Shown: positions 27,415 through 37,061, counted from the stretch's first letter. The stretch is 64,000 nucleotides of DNA from Paracoccus bogoriensis (GCF_019431455.1 NZ_JAHYSR010000003.1:62001-126000); one strand, 5' to 3'. Notes: generated by a model from the sequence alone, not told the origin. Program-made: numbers and translations.

Positions 27415-27797
27415 GTCGGGCCTCGTTCCATGGGTCGTCTTGCAGATAACGCATCATGTCCTAATCGGGCGCTAAGGCGCAGCGCTTTTTGCCAGAAGGG
27501 TTAATAAATCATCACGCGGCGCAACTGTTGCGGTAGCGATCGGCTATATATCGCCTGGCACGACATGAAGCGGGGTGTGCCGCAGCATGACGGGCGCGCC
27601 GTAGAAATCTCTGATGCCCAAAGAGTGCAAGAAGAATTGCAACGGGGTCACGGCGCTGCTCAAGCGCTTTGCCTTACGCGCCGACCCCGAGCGGATTGCT
27701 CGCCGGGACGAGGTCCGGCTTGTTCAGGCGCCGACCCCCCTGCAGGCCGATGACCTCGTCAACGATCAGTTCGCCGGCTGGGTTGGTCACGCCCGGA
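27415..27797. other. 383-base spacer between EAL gene and tlpA
   Basis: The part nearest the EAL gene (about 27480-27560) is unusually A/T-rich for this window and holds GGTTAATAAATCATC and TATATAT runs, so it probably carries the EAL promoter. The rest is GC-rich. A 38-codon minus-strand frame (27790 to 27674, GTG start, no Shine-Dalgarno) follows tlpA; its product starts VTNPAGELIVDEVIGLQ. I could not assign it, and it is probably not a gene. Confidence 0.45.
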
Positions 27798-28349
27798 TCA
27801 GGGCGCTGCCGCAACCATCTGGCTGACCAGAGCTTTCGCCGCATCCGACGCCCAGTCTGCATCGCCCAGATAGCGCGCGACCTCGTTGCCCTGGCGGTCG
27901 ATCAGCACGGTGACGGGCAGGCCCATCACCCCCATGTCACGCGCGACCTGCTGGCGAGGGTCCAGCAGCACGGGCAGGTGATCGACACCCACCTCGGCGA
28001 AGAAGGCGTCGATGCGATCCACCGCGTTGCGGCCGGTGGCGATGGTCACAACCTCGAAATCCTCTGCGCCCAGTTCGGCCTGCAACGCGTCCAGCGCGGG
28101 CATTTCCTCTCGGCAGGGCGCGCACCATGTGGCCCAGAAGTTCAGCAGCACCACCTTGCCGCGCCAGTCGGCCAGGCTGTGTTCGCCGCCGTCGCGGTCG
28201 GTGAAGGTGACATCGCTGACCGGGACGGGGCTGTCGGCGACGATCAGCTTGTCCAGCCCGCCTTCGCGTGCGGCTTGCCAGTCTGGTTCGGCGAAGGCTG
28301 CGTTTGCACCGAAAACAAGGGCCGTATAAAGCAGGGCAGAACGAAGCAT
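27798..28349 (-). CDS. TlpA-like periplasmic thioredoxin
   Basis: A 183-residue exported thiol-disulfide protein of the TlpA/ResA group. A cleavable signal (residues 1-20, ending AFA) precedes a thioredoxin fold with [16 protein letters not shown] (Cys76, Cys79) and the cis-Pro region [11 protein letters not shown]. Relatives reduce apocytochrome c or the copper site of cytochrome oxidase. GGAGG lies four bases before the ATG. It is divergent from argH by 22 bases, a pairing common in alphaproteobacteria. Confidence 0.92.
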   Translation of the reverse strand: MLRSALLYTALVFGANAAFAEPDWQAAREGGLDKLIVADSPVPVSDVTFTDRDGGEHSLADWRGKVVLLNFWATWCAPCREEMPALDALQAELGAEDFEVVTIATGRNAVDRIDAFFAEVGVDHLPVLLDPRQQVARDMGVMGLPVTVLIDRQGNEVARYLGDADWASDAAKALVSQMVAAAP

Positions 28350-28371
28350 GTGACCTCCGAAGGACTTTCTG

Positions 28372-29772
28372 ATGACAGACCGGCCAGCGACCTCTGCCAA
28401 CAGCATGTGGGGCGGGCGCTTTGCCGCCGGACCCGACGCGATCATGGAGGCCATCAACGCCTCGATCGGCTTCGACCGGCGGCTTTACGCCCAGGATATC
28501 CGGGGCAGCCGGGCCCATGCCGCGATGCTGGCCGCCACGGGCATCATCAGCGATAGCGATGCGAAAGCCATCGGGGAAGGGCTGCTCACCGTCTTGTCAG
28601 AGATCGAGGCAGGGGATTTCCCCTTCCGCACCGATCTTGAGGATATCCACATGAATGTGGAGGCCCGCCTGAAAGAGATCATCGGCGAACCCGCGGGTCG
28701 GCTGCATACGGGCCGGTCGCGCAACGATCAGGTGGCCACCGATTTCCGCCTATGGGTGCGCGATCAATGCGATGCGGCCATCGAGGGGCTGGGCGCGCTG
28801 ATGCGCGCCGCCCTGGCGCAGGCCGAGGCCGGGGCCGATTGGGTCATGCCGGGCTTCACCCATCTGCAGACCGCGCAGCCTGTGACCTGGGGCCATCACA
28901 TGATGGCCTATGTCGAGATGTTCGGCCGCGACCTGTCGCGCTTTCAGGACGCGCGGCGGCGGATGAACGAATCGCCTCTGGGCGCGGCGGCCCTGGCCGG
29001 GACGGGCTATCCCATCGACCGCGAGATGACCGCCGCTGCGTTGGGCTTCGACCGGCCGATGGCCAACAGCCTCGACGCGGTCAGCGATCGGGATTTCGCG
29101 CTGGAATTCCTGTCGGCGGCCTCGATCTGCGCCGTCCACCTGTCGCGGCTGGCCGAGGAGCTGGTGATCTGGTCCTCGGCGCAGTTCCGCTTCGTCTCGA
29201 TGTCGGACAAGTGGTCCACCGGTTCGTCGATCATGCCGCAAAAGCGCAACCCCGACGCGGCTGAACTGATCCGCGCCAAGATCGGGCGAATCCTGGGGGC
29301 GACGGTGGCGCTGTTCACGGTGATGAAGGGGCTGCCGCTGGCCTATTCCAAGGACATGCAGGAGGACAAGGAGCAGGTCTTCGACGCGGCCGACAGCCTG
29401 ATGCTGGCGCTGGCGGCGATGACCGGGATGCTGTCCGACCTGACCGCGAACCGCGACCGGCTGGAGGCGGCTGCGTCCAGCGGCTTTTCCACCGCGACCG
29501 ATCTGGCCGACTGGCTGGTGCGCGAACTGGGCCTGCCCTTCCGCGACGCTCATCACGTGACCGGCAGCCTTGTCGCGCTGGCCGAGGGGCGCGGCGTCGA
29601 TCTGCCCGACCTGACGCTGGACGACATGCGATCGGTCCATCCGGATATCACGCAAGACGTGTTTTCCGTGCTTGGCGTGCATAATTCCGTCGCGTCGCGG
29701 CAAAGCTATGGCGGCACGGCGCCCGATCAGGTCCGTGCCCAGATCGCCCGCTGGAAGGAGAAACTGGCATGA
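28372..29772 (+). CDS. argH: Argininosuccinate lyase
   Basis: Cleaves argininosuccinate to arginine and fumarate, the last step of arginine synthesis. The 466-residue fumarase-superfamily protein has [13 protein letters not shown], the [11 protein letters not shown] region with the catalytic His, and the signature [12 protein letters not shown]. Its stop overlaps the start of the following small lipoprotein gene (ATGA), tying arginine synthesis to the lysA transcript. Confidence 0.97.
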   Translation: MTDRPATSANSMWGGRFAAGPDAIMEAINASIGFDRRLYAQDIRGSRAHAAMLAATGIISDSDAKAIGEGLLTVLSEIEAGDFPFRTDLEDIHMNVEARLKEIIGEPAGRLHTGRSRNDQVATDFRLWVRDQCDAAIEGLGALMRAALAQAEAGADWVMPGFTHLQTAQPVTWGHHMMAYVEMFGRDLSRFQDARRRMNESPLGAAALAGTGYPIDREMTAAALGFDRPMANSLDAVSDRDFALEFLSAASICAVHLSRLAEELVIWSSAQFRFVSMSDKWSTGSSIMPQKRNPDAAELIRAKIGRILGATVALFTVMKGLPLAYSKDMQEDKEQVFDAADSLMLALAAMTGMLSDLTANRDRLEAAASSGFSTATDLADWLVRELGLPFRDAHHVTGSLVALAEGRGVDLPDLTLDDMRSVHPDITQDVFSVLGVHNSVASRQSYGGTAPDQVRAQIARWKEKLA

Positions 29773-29927
29773 AGACCCCGACCCTTGCCCTGATCGCGGG
29801 GCTGTTCGCGCTGTCCGCCTGCGGCGTCGATGGGCCGCCGCAGCGGCCGCCGGAAAAGCCGCTGCAGCAGCAGATCGGCGTCAGTATTGGCGGCGATGCG
29901 CGGGTGGGCGTCTCGGCGCGGCTCTGA
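29769..29927 (+). CDS. Small LptM/YifL-like lipoprotein
   Basis: A 52-residue lipoprotein coupled to argH (ATGA) and to lysA (its stop TGA shares a base with the lysA ATG). The signal [18 protein letters not shown] ends with Cys18. The Cys is followed by [13 protein letters not shown], resembling the CG-x-x-GP-x-x-P start of mature LptM (E. coli YifL), a small lipoprotein acting with LptD. The tail [19 protein letters not shown] differs. LptM identity is a hypothesis from the motif and the neighbouring diaminopimelate/lysine gene. Confidence 0.75.
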   Translation: MKTPTLALIAGLFALSACGVDGPPQRPPEKPLQQQIGVSIGGDARVGVSARL

Positions 29928-31192
29928 TGGATCACTTCAACTATCGCCAAGGTGAGCTCTTCGCCGAGGATGTGGCCCTGTCCTGCATTGCGCGGCAGGT
30001 CGGCAGCCCGGTCTATATCTATTCGGCCGCGACGCTTCGCAGGCATTTCGGCCTGTTCCGGCAGGCCCTGGACTGGACCGATCACCTGGTCTGCTTCGCG
30101 GTCAAGTCGAACAGCAATCTCGCCGTGCTCAAGCTGATGGGCGACATGGGGGCGGGGATGGATGTTGTCTCGGGCGGGGAATATGCCCGCGCCCGGGCGG
30201 CGGGCGTGCCGGGCGACCGGATCGTCTTTTCGGGCGTCGGCAAGACCCTGGCCGAGATGCGCATGGCCATCGAAGGCGGCATCCGCCAGTTCAACATCGA
30301 GAGCGAACCCGAGATGCAGGCCCTGTCGGCGCTGGCCGCCAGCATGGGTGCGACCGTGCCCGTGGCGATCCGCGTCAACCCGGACGTGGATGCCAAGACC
30401 CACGAGAAGATCGCCACCGGCAAGTCCGAGAACAAGTTCGGCATCCCCATCTCTCGCGCGCGCGAGGTCTATGCCGAGGCCGCAGCCCTGCCGGGGCTGC
30501 GTGTGGTGGGCGTGGATGTGCATATCGGCAGCCAACTGACCGATCTGGCACCTTTTCGCGCGGCCTATGCCAAGGTCGCGGAACTGACGCAGGCATTGCG
30601 CGCCGAAGGCCACGACATCACCCGCCTGGATCTGGGCGGCGGGCTTGGCATCCCCTATCGCCGTGACAACAACGCGCCGCCCCTGCCCATCGAATACGGC
30701 GCCGTCATCCGCGAGACCGTGGGCCATCTGGGCTGCGAGATCGAGATCGAGCCGGGGCGCAACATCGTTGGCAATGCGGGCGTGCTGCTGAGCCAGGTGA
30801 TCTACGTCAAGCGCGGCGAGGATCGTGATTTCCTGATCGTGGACGCGGCGATGAACGACCTGCTGCGCCCGGCCATGTATGGCGCTCATCACGACATCGT
30901 GCCGGTCGTCGAGGCCGCGCCCGGCGCCCCCGTCCAGCCCTATGACGTGGTGGGCCCCGTCTGCGAATCCGGCGACACGTTCCAGAAGGGCGCCGAACTG
31001 CCCGCCATGGCGGCGGGTGACCTGATCGCCTTCCGCTCGGCGGGGGCCTATGGCGCGGTGATGGCGTCTGAATACAATTCGCGGCCTCTGGTGCCGGAAG
31101 TGCTGGTCGAGGGCGATCACTTCGCCGTCATCAGGGCGCGTCCGACATATGAGGAGATGCTGAGCCGGGATAGCATCCCGGCATGGCTTTGA
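29927..31192 (+). CDS. lysA: Diaminopimelate decarboxylase
   Basis: A PLP enzyme converting meso-diaminopimelate to lysine. The 421-residue protein has the PLP Lys in CFAVKSNSN, HIGSQLTDL, the glycine loop GGGLGIPY, EPGRNIVGNAG and the late CESGDTF that supplies the active-site Cys of the partner subunit. The ATG at 29927 overlaps the previous stop. The DUF4175 gene overlaps its 3' end by ten bases. Confidence 0.96.
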   Translation: MDHFNYRQGELFAEDVALSCIARQVGSPVYIYSAATLRRHFGLFRQALDWTDHLVCFAVKSNSNLAVLKLMGDMGAGMDVVSGGEYARARAAGVPGDRIVFSGVGKTLAEMRMAIEGGIRQFNIESEPEMQALSALAASMGATVPVAIRVNPDVDAKTHEKIATGKSENKFGIPISRAREVYAEAAALPGLRVVGVDVHIGSQLTDLAPFRAAYAKVAELTQALRAEGHDITRLDLGGGLGIPYRRDNNAPPLPIEYGAVIRETVGHLGCEIEIEPGRNIVGNAGVLLSQVIYVKRGEDRDFLIVDAAMNDLLRPAMYGAHHDIVPVVEAAPGAPVQPYDVVGPVCESGDTFQKGAELPAMAAGDLIAFRSAGAYGAVMASEYNSRPLVPEVLVEGDHFAVIRARPTYEEMLSRDSIPAWL

Positions 31193-33756
31193 CGCGGCAT
31201 CACGATGCGGAAGAAGCGCCGGGGGCCGATGGTCTCCGGGCACAGCCTGACGATGACCTGATCGCGGAAGGGCGCGGCCCGGTCGCGCGCGCGCTGCGGC
31301 TGACGCGGTGGGGCATGGTCTGGGAACGGGCCGCGCGGGCTTTCTGGCCGCTGGCGGCGCTGGTGGCCGTCGGGTTCTCGATCCTCTGGCTGGGTCTGGC
31401 CGAGCCGCTTGGCCCCGCGCTGCCCTGGACGGCGGGTCTGTGGCTGGCGGCCGTAATCGTGACGGCGATCCGGGGCGGGCTGCACTTTGTGCCGGTGCGG
31501 GATGCCGATGCGCTGGCCCGGCTGGACCGGACGCTGCCGGGGCGGCCTCTGTCGGCCCTGTCCGACCGCGCAGCAATCGGCGGCGAGGGTGCCTTGTGGC
31601 GCGCGCATCTGGCGCAGATGCGGGCGGCCGCGCTTCAGGCGCGCCCGGTGCCGCCCGACGCCCAGCTTGCGCGGCGCGACCCCTATGCGCTGCGGCTGGC
31701 CGCGATGCTGGCCCTGGTCATGGCGCTGATCTTCGGCGGCGCGGGCCAGATGGGGCAGGGCCTGTCGGCCATCGCCGCCACGATGAACCCCGCCGCTGCG
31801 CCGCAGGTGGCCACCGGCCCCTCGTGGGAGGGCTGGGCCGAGCCGCCCGCCTATACCCGCCGGCCGACGCTTTACCTGAATGCCCTGCCCGAGGGCGAGG
31901 AACTGATCCTGCCCAAGGGCTCAGTTCTGACCTTCCGTCTCTATGGCGGCGCGCAGGAGGTGGCGCAGGATATCGGCCCCTCGCTGTCGGACGACCCACT
32001 GGCCCCAAGGATCCGCGCCGAGGACAGCGGCAGCGTCGAACTGGCCGGGCGCCGTTTTCGGGTCGAGGTCTTGCCCGACCAGCCTCCGGTGATCCGCGCG
32101 GGCGCCGCGCCGATGCGCCGCGCCGATGGACGCATGGTCCAGGATTTCACCGCCGAGGATGACCATGGCGTGATTGCGGCCCATGCCGTGATCGCGCTGG
32201 ATCTGGCTGCGGTCGATCGCCGCTTTGGCCTGGCCGTCGCGCCTGAGCCGCGCGAGGACATCGAGCTGACCTTGCCCCTGCCGCGCGGGGATCGCCGTCA
32301 GGTGCAGGGCCAGCTGGTCGAGGATCTGGCCCGCCACCCCTGGGCGAACCTGCCCGTGACGCTGACCTTGCGCGCCCAGGACGGGATCGAACAGGTGGCC
32401 CATGCGCCCGCCATGCGTCTTGACCTGCCGGGACGGCGCTTTTTCAACCCCTTGGCTGCCGCGCTGATCGAGATACGGCGCGATCTGCTGTGGTCGCGCG
32501 AGAATGCCCGCCGCAGCGCCCAGATCCTGCGCGCCGTGACATGGCGCCCCGAGGGCTTTGTCGAGCACGCGCTTTATGCCGAACTGCGCTCGGCCGTGAC
32601 GTTGCTGGAAAGCGGCCCGCTAACCCCCGAGGCCCGCGACCGCTTGGCCGAAGCCTTGTGGCAGGCCGCGCTGGAGCTTGAGGATGGCGGTCTGGCCGAT
32701 GCGCTCGCGCGGATGCGCGAGGCGCAGGAGAAGCTGTCCGAGGCGATCCGCAACGGCGCCAGCCCCGACGAGATCCAGCGCCTGATGGACGAACTGCGCG
32801 AGGCGACCGAGGCCCATACCCGGATGCTGGCGGAACAGAGCCAGCGTCAGGACCGGACCGACAGCCCCGACCGTGGCCAGAAGGGCCAGCAGATCACCGG
32901 CGATCAGATCCAGCAGATGATGGACGAGATCCAGCGCCTGATGAACGAAGGCCGGATGGCCGAGGCCGCCGCCCTGCTGGAACAGTTCAACCGCATGATG
33001 GAAAACCTTCAGGTCCAGCAGGGCGAGGGCGGCGAAGGCCATGGTCAGGGCAGTGGCGAGGGCAACCAGTCGATGAACCGCCTGGCCGACACACTACGCG
33101 AGCAGCAGCGCCTGTCCGACGACGCCTTTCGCGAGATGCAGCGCCAGTTCGGACAGGGTTTCGGCCAGGATCAGGACGGCGATCAGGCCGAGGGAACCTC
33201 GCCCGGTGAACTGGCCGAACGCCAGCGCGAACTGCGCGAGGAACTGGGCCGCCAGCGGGGTCTGATGCCCGGCCAGGGCTCGGAGGCGGGCGACCGCGCG
33301 CGGCGGCAGCTGGACGAGGCGGGTCGCGCGATGGAGGATGCCGAGGACGCGCTGCGTCGGGGCGATACGGGCGAGGCGCTGCAACGGCAGGCCGACGCGA
33401 TCCAGTCGATGCGCGAGGGTATGCGCGCGCTTGGCGACATGCTGGCGGGCGACCAGGCCCCGGCGCAGCAGGGTGAGGGCCAGGACCGGGCCGAGGCGCA
33501 GGGCGCTCAGCAACCCGGCCCAGACCAACCGGGCGCGCAGGGGGCGCCGGTGGATGGCCGGCCGCAGCTTGATCCTCTGGGACGCCCGCGCCCCGGCAGC
33601 GGCAGCGTGATCACCGGCGGAGATCCCTTGGCCGAGGGGCTGGACCCGGCGCGGCGGGCGCGCGATCTGCTGGACGAGATCCGCCGCCGCAGCGGCGAGA
33701 TCGCCCGCCCGCGCGAGGAACGCGATTATCTGGGCCGCCTGCTTGAACGGTTCTGA
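31183..33756 (+). CDS. DUF4175 (TIGR02302) large membrane protein
   Basis: An 857-residue protein of a family common in alphaproteobacteria, of unknown function. Three N-terminal membrane helices (about 54-71, 80-97, 172-190) precede a periplasmic beta-rich region (about 200-410). The C-terminal half is helical and very rich in Gln, Glu, Arg, Met and Gly (repeated QRLMDELREA- and QMMDEIQRLM-like blocks), likely coiled coil and disordered. It overlaps lysA by ten bases. An envelope role is plausible but unproven. Confidence 0.85.
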   Translation: MALTRHHDAEEAPGADGLRAQPDDDLIAEGRGPVARALRLTRWGMVWERAARAFWPLAALVAVGFSILWLGLAEPLGPALPWTAGLWLAAVIVTAIRGGLHFVPVRDADALARLDRTLPGRPLSALSDRAAIGGEGALWRAHLAQMRAAALQARPVPPDAQLARRDPYALRLAAMLALVMALIFGGAGQMGQGLSAIAATMNPAAAPQVATGPSWEGWAEPPAYTRRPTLYLNALPEGEELILPKGSVLTFRLYGGAQEVAQDIGPSLSDDPLAPRIRAEDSGSVELAGRRFRVEVLPDQPPVIRAGAAPMRRADGRMVQDFTAEDDHGVIAAHAVIALDLAAVDRRFGLAVAPEPREDIELTLPLPRGDRRQVQGQLVEDLARHPWANLPVTLTLRAQDGIEQVAHAPAMRLDLPGRRFFNPLAAALIEIRRDLLWSRENARRSAQILRAVTWRPEGFVEHALYAELRSAVTLLESGPLTPEARDRLAEALWQAALELEDGGLADALARMREAQEKLSEAIRNGASPDEIQRLMDELREATEAHTRMLAEQSQRQDRTDSPDRGQKGQQITGDQIQQMMDEIQRLMNEGRMAEAAALLEQFNRMMENLQVQQGEGGEGHGQGSGEGNQSMNRLADTLREQQRLSDDAFREMQRQFGQGFGQDQDGDQAEGTSPGELAERQRELREELGRQRGLMPGQGSEAGDRARRQLDEAGRAMEDAEDALRRGDTGEALQRQADAIQSMREGMRALGDMLAGDQAPAQQGEGQDRAEAQGAQQPGPDQPGAQGAPVDGRPQLDPLGRPRPGSGSVITGGDPLAEGLDPARRARDLLDEIRRRSGEIARPREERDYLGRLLERF

Positions 33757-33766
33757 GGAACGTGCC

Positions 33767-34552
33767 TCAACCCGTCAGATCGCGCGCCCGATCCTGAAGC
33801 CAGAGACGGGCACGGTCCACCTCTTGCCGCATCTCCATCATCCTTTCGCCAAAGGGATTGTTGCTGGCCGCCAGTCCGGGGGCCAGCAGATACAGCGCCA
33901 CGCAAGAGGCGGCGACCATCAGCGACAGGCCGAAGCCCGCCCAGTAGGCACCGCTACGCCGCCGTTTGCGCGGGGCGGGCCGGGGGTCATGCCGGCGGAT
34001 GACCTGCGGGGTGGGCCGCGCGATGCCGGTGGCCGCAGAGGGCTCTGCGGGTGGCATGGCCAATGGCCGGGTGATCGGGCGCGGCGTCTCGATGCGCTGC
34101 GGCTGCGGATCGGCGCGCCGTCCGGGCCTCTCCGTCAGGGGCCGAACCTCGGGCCCAGGGGCTTTCGCGACGGGCGCGCGCTCGTCGGTATCGGTGACGG
34201 TCGTGGCGGGCCAGTCGGTCTCGTCCTCGGGCAGGACGGTCCTGATCGCGGGCGTCGGTTCTGCCCTTTCGCTTTCGCGCAGGCGGCGTTCGTGTTCGAC
34301 CTCCTGCCGCAGGATGTCCAGCACATCGGCGGGCAGGCGGCTGCTGGGCGGAGGCAGGACCGGACCAGGCGCCGGAGCTGCGGCGGCGAAATCGCCCAGA
34401 TCCAGCCGCGCGGGCGCTGCGTCGGGGCGGCGGGCGATCCAGACATGCCCGCAGGCGCTGCACTCGACCTCGCGGCCCGAAGCGGGGATGGCATCGGAGG
34501 GCAGCCGGTATTCGGCCTCGCAGCCGGGACAGATCAAGCTCATTTCAGACAT
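33767..34552 (-). CDS. Zinc-ribbon membrane protein (MJ0042-type)
   Basis: A 261-residue protein. The N-terminal zinc ribbon has CPGC (Cys8, Cys11) and CSAC (Cys31, Cys34). A long Pro/Arg-rich low-complexity linker follows (about 45-195), then one membrane helix (about 201-224) and a short C-terminal helix. Such proteins are common beside ftsEX in Rhodobacteraceae; the function is unknown. It converges on DUF4175 with a ten-base gap and diverges from ftsE. ATG 34543 is an alternative start. Confidence 0.8.
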   Translation of the reverse strand: MSEMSLICPGCEAEYRLPSDAIPASGREVECSACGHVWIARRPDAAPARLDLGDFAAAAPAPGPVLPPPSSRLPADVLDILRQEVEHERRLRESERAEPTPAIRTVLPEDETDWPATTVTDTDERAPVAKAPGPEVRPLTERPGRRADPQPQRIETPRPITRPLAMPPAEPSAATGIARPTPQVIRRHDPRPAPRKRRRSGAYWAGFGLSLMVAASCVALYLLAPGLAASNNPFGERMMEMRQEVDRARLWLQDRARDLTG

Positions 34553-34666
34553 GCCGACCCTCGTAATCGCCTTGCAGCTGTTTTATCAAGCCGGGAACCG
34601 GGTTGCAAAGCGGCAGGTCGGGACAGGCCGCGACAGAACGGCTTTGGGCAGCGAACGAGGTAGCAC

Positions 34667-35341
34667 GTGATCGAGATGCGGGATGTCGGCTTCGGCTATC
34701 ACGGAGAGGCCGATCTGTTGTCGGGCATGACGCTGACATTGCAGCCGGGCATGTTCCATTTCCTGACCGGGCCGTCGGGATCGGGCAAGACCACGCTGCT
34801 GCGGCTGTGCTATGCTGACTTGTTGCCGCGGTCGGGGCAGATGACCGCCTTCGGCCACGACATGCAGACGCTGGACCGCGACGGGATCGCCCTGCTGCGT
34901 CGCCGTGTCGGTGTCGTCCATCAGGATCCGCAATTCCTGGACCATCTGCCTCTGGCGGAAAACGTGGCCCTGCCCATGACCGTGTCCGGCGAGCCGGTCG
35001 ATATGGAGGCGCTGCGCGACCTTCTGGGCTGGGTGCAGCTGTCGCAACATGCCCGCGCACTGCCGCCGTCGCTGTCGGGCGGCGAAAGGCAGCGGGCGGC
35101 GCTGGCGCGGGCGGTGATCCTGTCGCCCGATCTGGTTCTGGCGGACGAGCCGACCGGTAATCTGGACTGGGAGATGTCGATGCGGCTTTTGCAGCTGCTG
35201 ATCGAATTGAACAAATCGGGCAAGACCGTGCTTGTCGCGACCCATGACCTGAACCTGATCCGGGCGGCCAAGGCGCAGGTCTCGGCGCGGGTGCTGCGGA
35301 TCTCGGGCGGCAGGCTGCAACTGGCGGGGGCGGATCTATGA
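34667..35341 (+). CDS. ftsE: Cell division ATP-binding protein FtsE
   Basis: The ATPase of the FtsEX complex, which controls peptidoglycan hydrolases at the septum. The 224-residue protein has Walker A GPSGSGKTT (35-43), signature LSGGERQRAALARA and Walker B LVLADEPTGNLDW. It is the first gene of ftsE-ftsX-plsC; its stop overlaps ftsX by four bases. Confidence 0.95.
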   Translation: MIEMRDVGFGYHGEADLLSGMTLTLQPGMFHFLTGPSGSGKTTLLRLCYADLLPRSGQMTAFGHDMQTLDRDGIALLRRRVGVVHQDPQFLDHLPLAENVALPMTVSGEPVDMEALRDLLGWVQLSQHARALPPSLSGGERQRAALARAVILSPDLVLADEPTGNLDWEMSMRLLQLLIELNKSGKTVLVATHDLNLIRAAKAQVSARVLRISGGRLQLAGADL

Positions 35342-36267
35342 GGCGCAAGCGCGTCATGCCGCCCGTTCTGACGGGGCTGGTCCGGGAATTGATCGGCAGC
35401 GAGGGCGGCAAGGGCGACCGTATCGTGCCGCCGACCGGGTTCACCGCGCAGTTGACGCTGTTCTCGGCGGGGGCGATGGCGTTTCTGGCGGTGTTTGCGC
35501 TGTCGCTGGCCCTGGCGACGGGGCGGCTGGCGGATCGGTGGTCGTCGGAACTGGCCGGTTCGGTCACGGTGCGGGTCAGCGCACCCGCGGCGCAGCTTGA
35601 TGCGCGGGTGCAGTCGGTGCTGACGATCCTTCAGACAACGCCTGGCGCAGGTCAGGCCCGCCGCCTGCCGCAAGACGAGGTCGCGGCGCTTCTGGAGCCG
35701 TGGTTCGGTCCCGACATGCCGGTCGATGCGCTGCCGGTGCCGGCGCTGATCGACCTGCCGGTCTCGGGGCGGGATTTCGACCCGGAAGGCCTGGCCTTGC
35801 GCCTTGAGGCCGAGGTGCCGGGCGCGGTGCTGGACGATCACAGCACATGGCGGCGTCCTCTGGTCTCGGCCGCGCAGAGGCTGCGCGTGTTGGGTATGGT
35901 CTCGCTCTTGCTGATCGGCGCGGCCTCGGCGGCAATGATCACGCTGGCGGCCAAGGCAGCCCTGGCGGCGAACGGTCAGGTCATCCGCGTTCTGCGCCTG
36001 ATCGGGGCGCGCGACATCACCATCGCCACGGCCTTCGTGCGCCGCTTCACCCGCCGTGCGGCGGTGGGCGCCAGCGTCGGCACGCTGGCCGGGATGGCAG
36101 CGGTCGCCATGCTGCCCGATACCAGCGCGGCGGGCGGCTTTCTGACAGGACTGGGCTTTCAGGGCTGGGGCTGGCTGCTGCCGCTGCTGATCCCGGTTGC
36201 CGCAGCCGGGGTCGGCTTTGTTGCGACCCGTTGGGCCGCGCTGAAGATGCTGGAGGCGGTGCGATGA
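35338..36267 (+). CDS. ftsX: Cell division permease FtsX
   Basis: The membrane partner of FtsE. The 309-residue protein has a cytoplasmic start, a first helix (LTLFSAGAMAFLAVFALSLA, about residues 40-60), a periplasmic loop with LPVSGRDFDPEGL, and three C-terminal helices. The fold is the FtsX/MacB permease type. It overlaps both neighbours by ATGA. No EnvC-like activator is encoded here. Confidence 0.93.
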   Translation: MRRKRVMPPVLTGLVRELIGSEGGKGDRIVPPTGFTAQLTLFSAGAMAFLAVFALSLALATGRLADRWSSELAGSVTVRVSAPAAQLDARVQSVLTILQTTPGAGQARRLPQDEVAALLEPWFGPDMPVDALPVPALIDLPVSGRDFDPEGLALRLEAEVPGAVLDDHSTWRRPLVSAAQRLRVLGMVSLLLIGAASAAMITLAAKAALAANGQVIRVLRLIGARDITIATAFVRRFTRRAAVGASVGTLAGMAAVAMLPDTSAAGGFLTGLGFQGWGWLLPLLIPVAAAGVGFVATRWAALKMLEAVR

Positions 36268-37061
36268 GGCGCCATGAGAACCCTCGTCCGGGGCGTCTGA
36301 CGGCGTGGCAATACGTGCAAAACGTCCTCTATTATCTGCACATCGCGCTGGCAACGCTGGTGATCGGGCTTTTCGGCATCGTGCTGGTGCTGGCGCAGGG
36401 CAGGGCCGGTGCCAACAGGGTTGCGACCTTCTGGATCGGCTATGTGATCTGGGCCGCGCGTCTGCATCTGGGCCTGACCTGCGAGATCCGCGGCACGCCT
36501 CCGACCGGGGATTGCATCGTCGCGGCCAAGCATCAGTGCTTCTGGGACATCCTTGTCATCGCCCATGCGGTGCCGCGCCGCGCCTTCATCATGAAGCGCG
36601 AGGTGATGCGCGTGCCGATCATGGGTTGGTATGCGTGGAAGGTGGGCTGCATCCCCATCGACCGCTCGCGCGGGCGCGATGCGATGGCGGCGATTTCGGC
36701 CACGATCAATCAGCGGATCGCGGGTGACGGGCTGGGGCAGCTGATCATCTATCCCGAGGGCACACGCACTCTGCCGGGCCAGCGCCGTCCCTACAAACAA
36801 GGCGTGGCCACGATCCGCGCCGCGACCGGGCTGCCTGTCGTACCGGTCGCGGTCAATACCGGCATGTTCTGGCCGCGCAAGGGCTGGGGCATCCGCCCCG
36901 GCCGCGCCGTGGTCGAGTTCCTGCCCGCGATCGGCCCCGACCTGCCCCAGGAAGCATTGATGACCCGGCTCGAGGCCGAGATCGAGACGCGCTCGGATCT
37001 GCTGATGGCCGAGGCAGGGTTGATCCTGCCCCGGCCGGACGCCGATCAGCGCAGCTCGTAA
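36264..37061 (+). CDS. plsC: 1-acylglycerol-3-phosphate acyltransferase (PlsC-like)
   Basis: Adds the second acyl chain to lysophosphatidic acid. The 265-residue membrane protein has an N-terminal helix (about 20-42). The catalytic motif is AAKHQCFWDI, HxxxxD-like (His and Asp in HQCFWD), followed by the substrate motif YPEGTRTLPG. It overlaps ftsX by four bases. Its last 16 bases overlap the end of the gene on the other strand. With PlsX it supplies phosphatidic acid. A related acyltransferase role cannot be excluded. Confidence 0.9.
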   Translation: MRRHENPRPGRLTAWQYVQNVLYYLHIALATLVIGLFGIVLVLAQGRAGANRVATFWIGYVIWAARLHLGLTCEIRGTPPTGDCIVAAKHQCFWDILVIAHAVPRRAFIMKREVMRVPIMGWYAWKVGCIPIDRSRGRDAMAAISATINQRIAGDGLGQLIIYPEGTRTLPGQRRPYKQGVATIRAATGLPVVPVAVNTGMFWPRKGWGIRPGRAVVEFLPAIGPDLPQEALMTRLEAEIETRSDLLMAEAGLILPRPDADQRSS

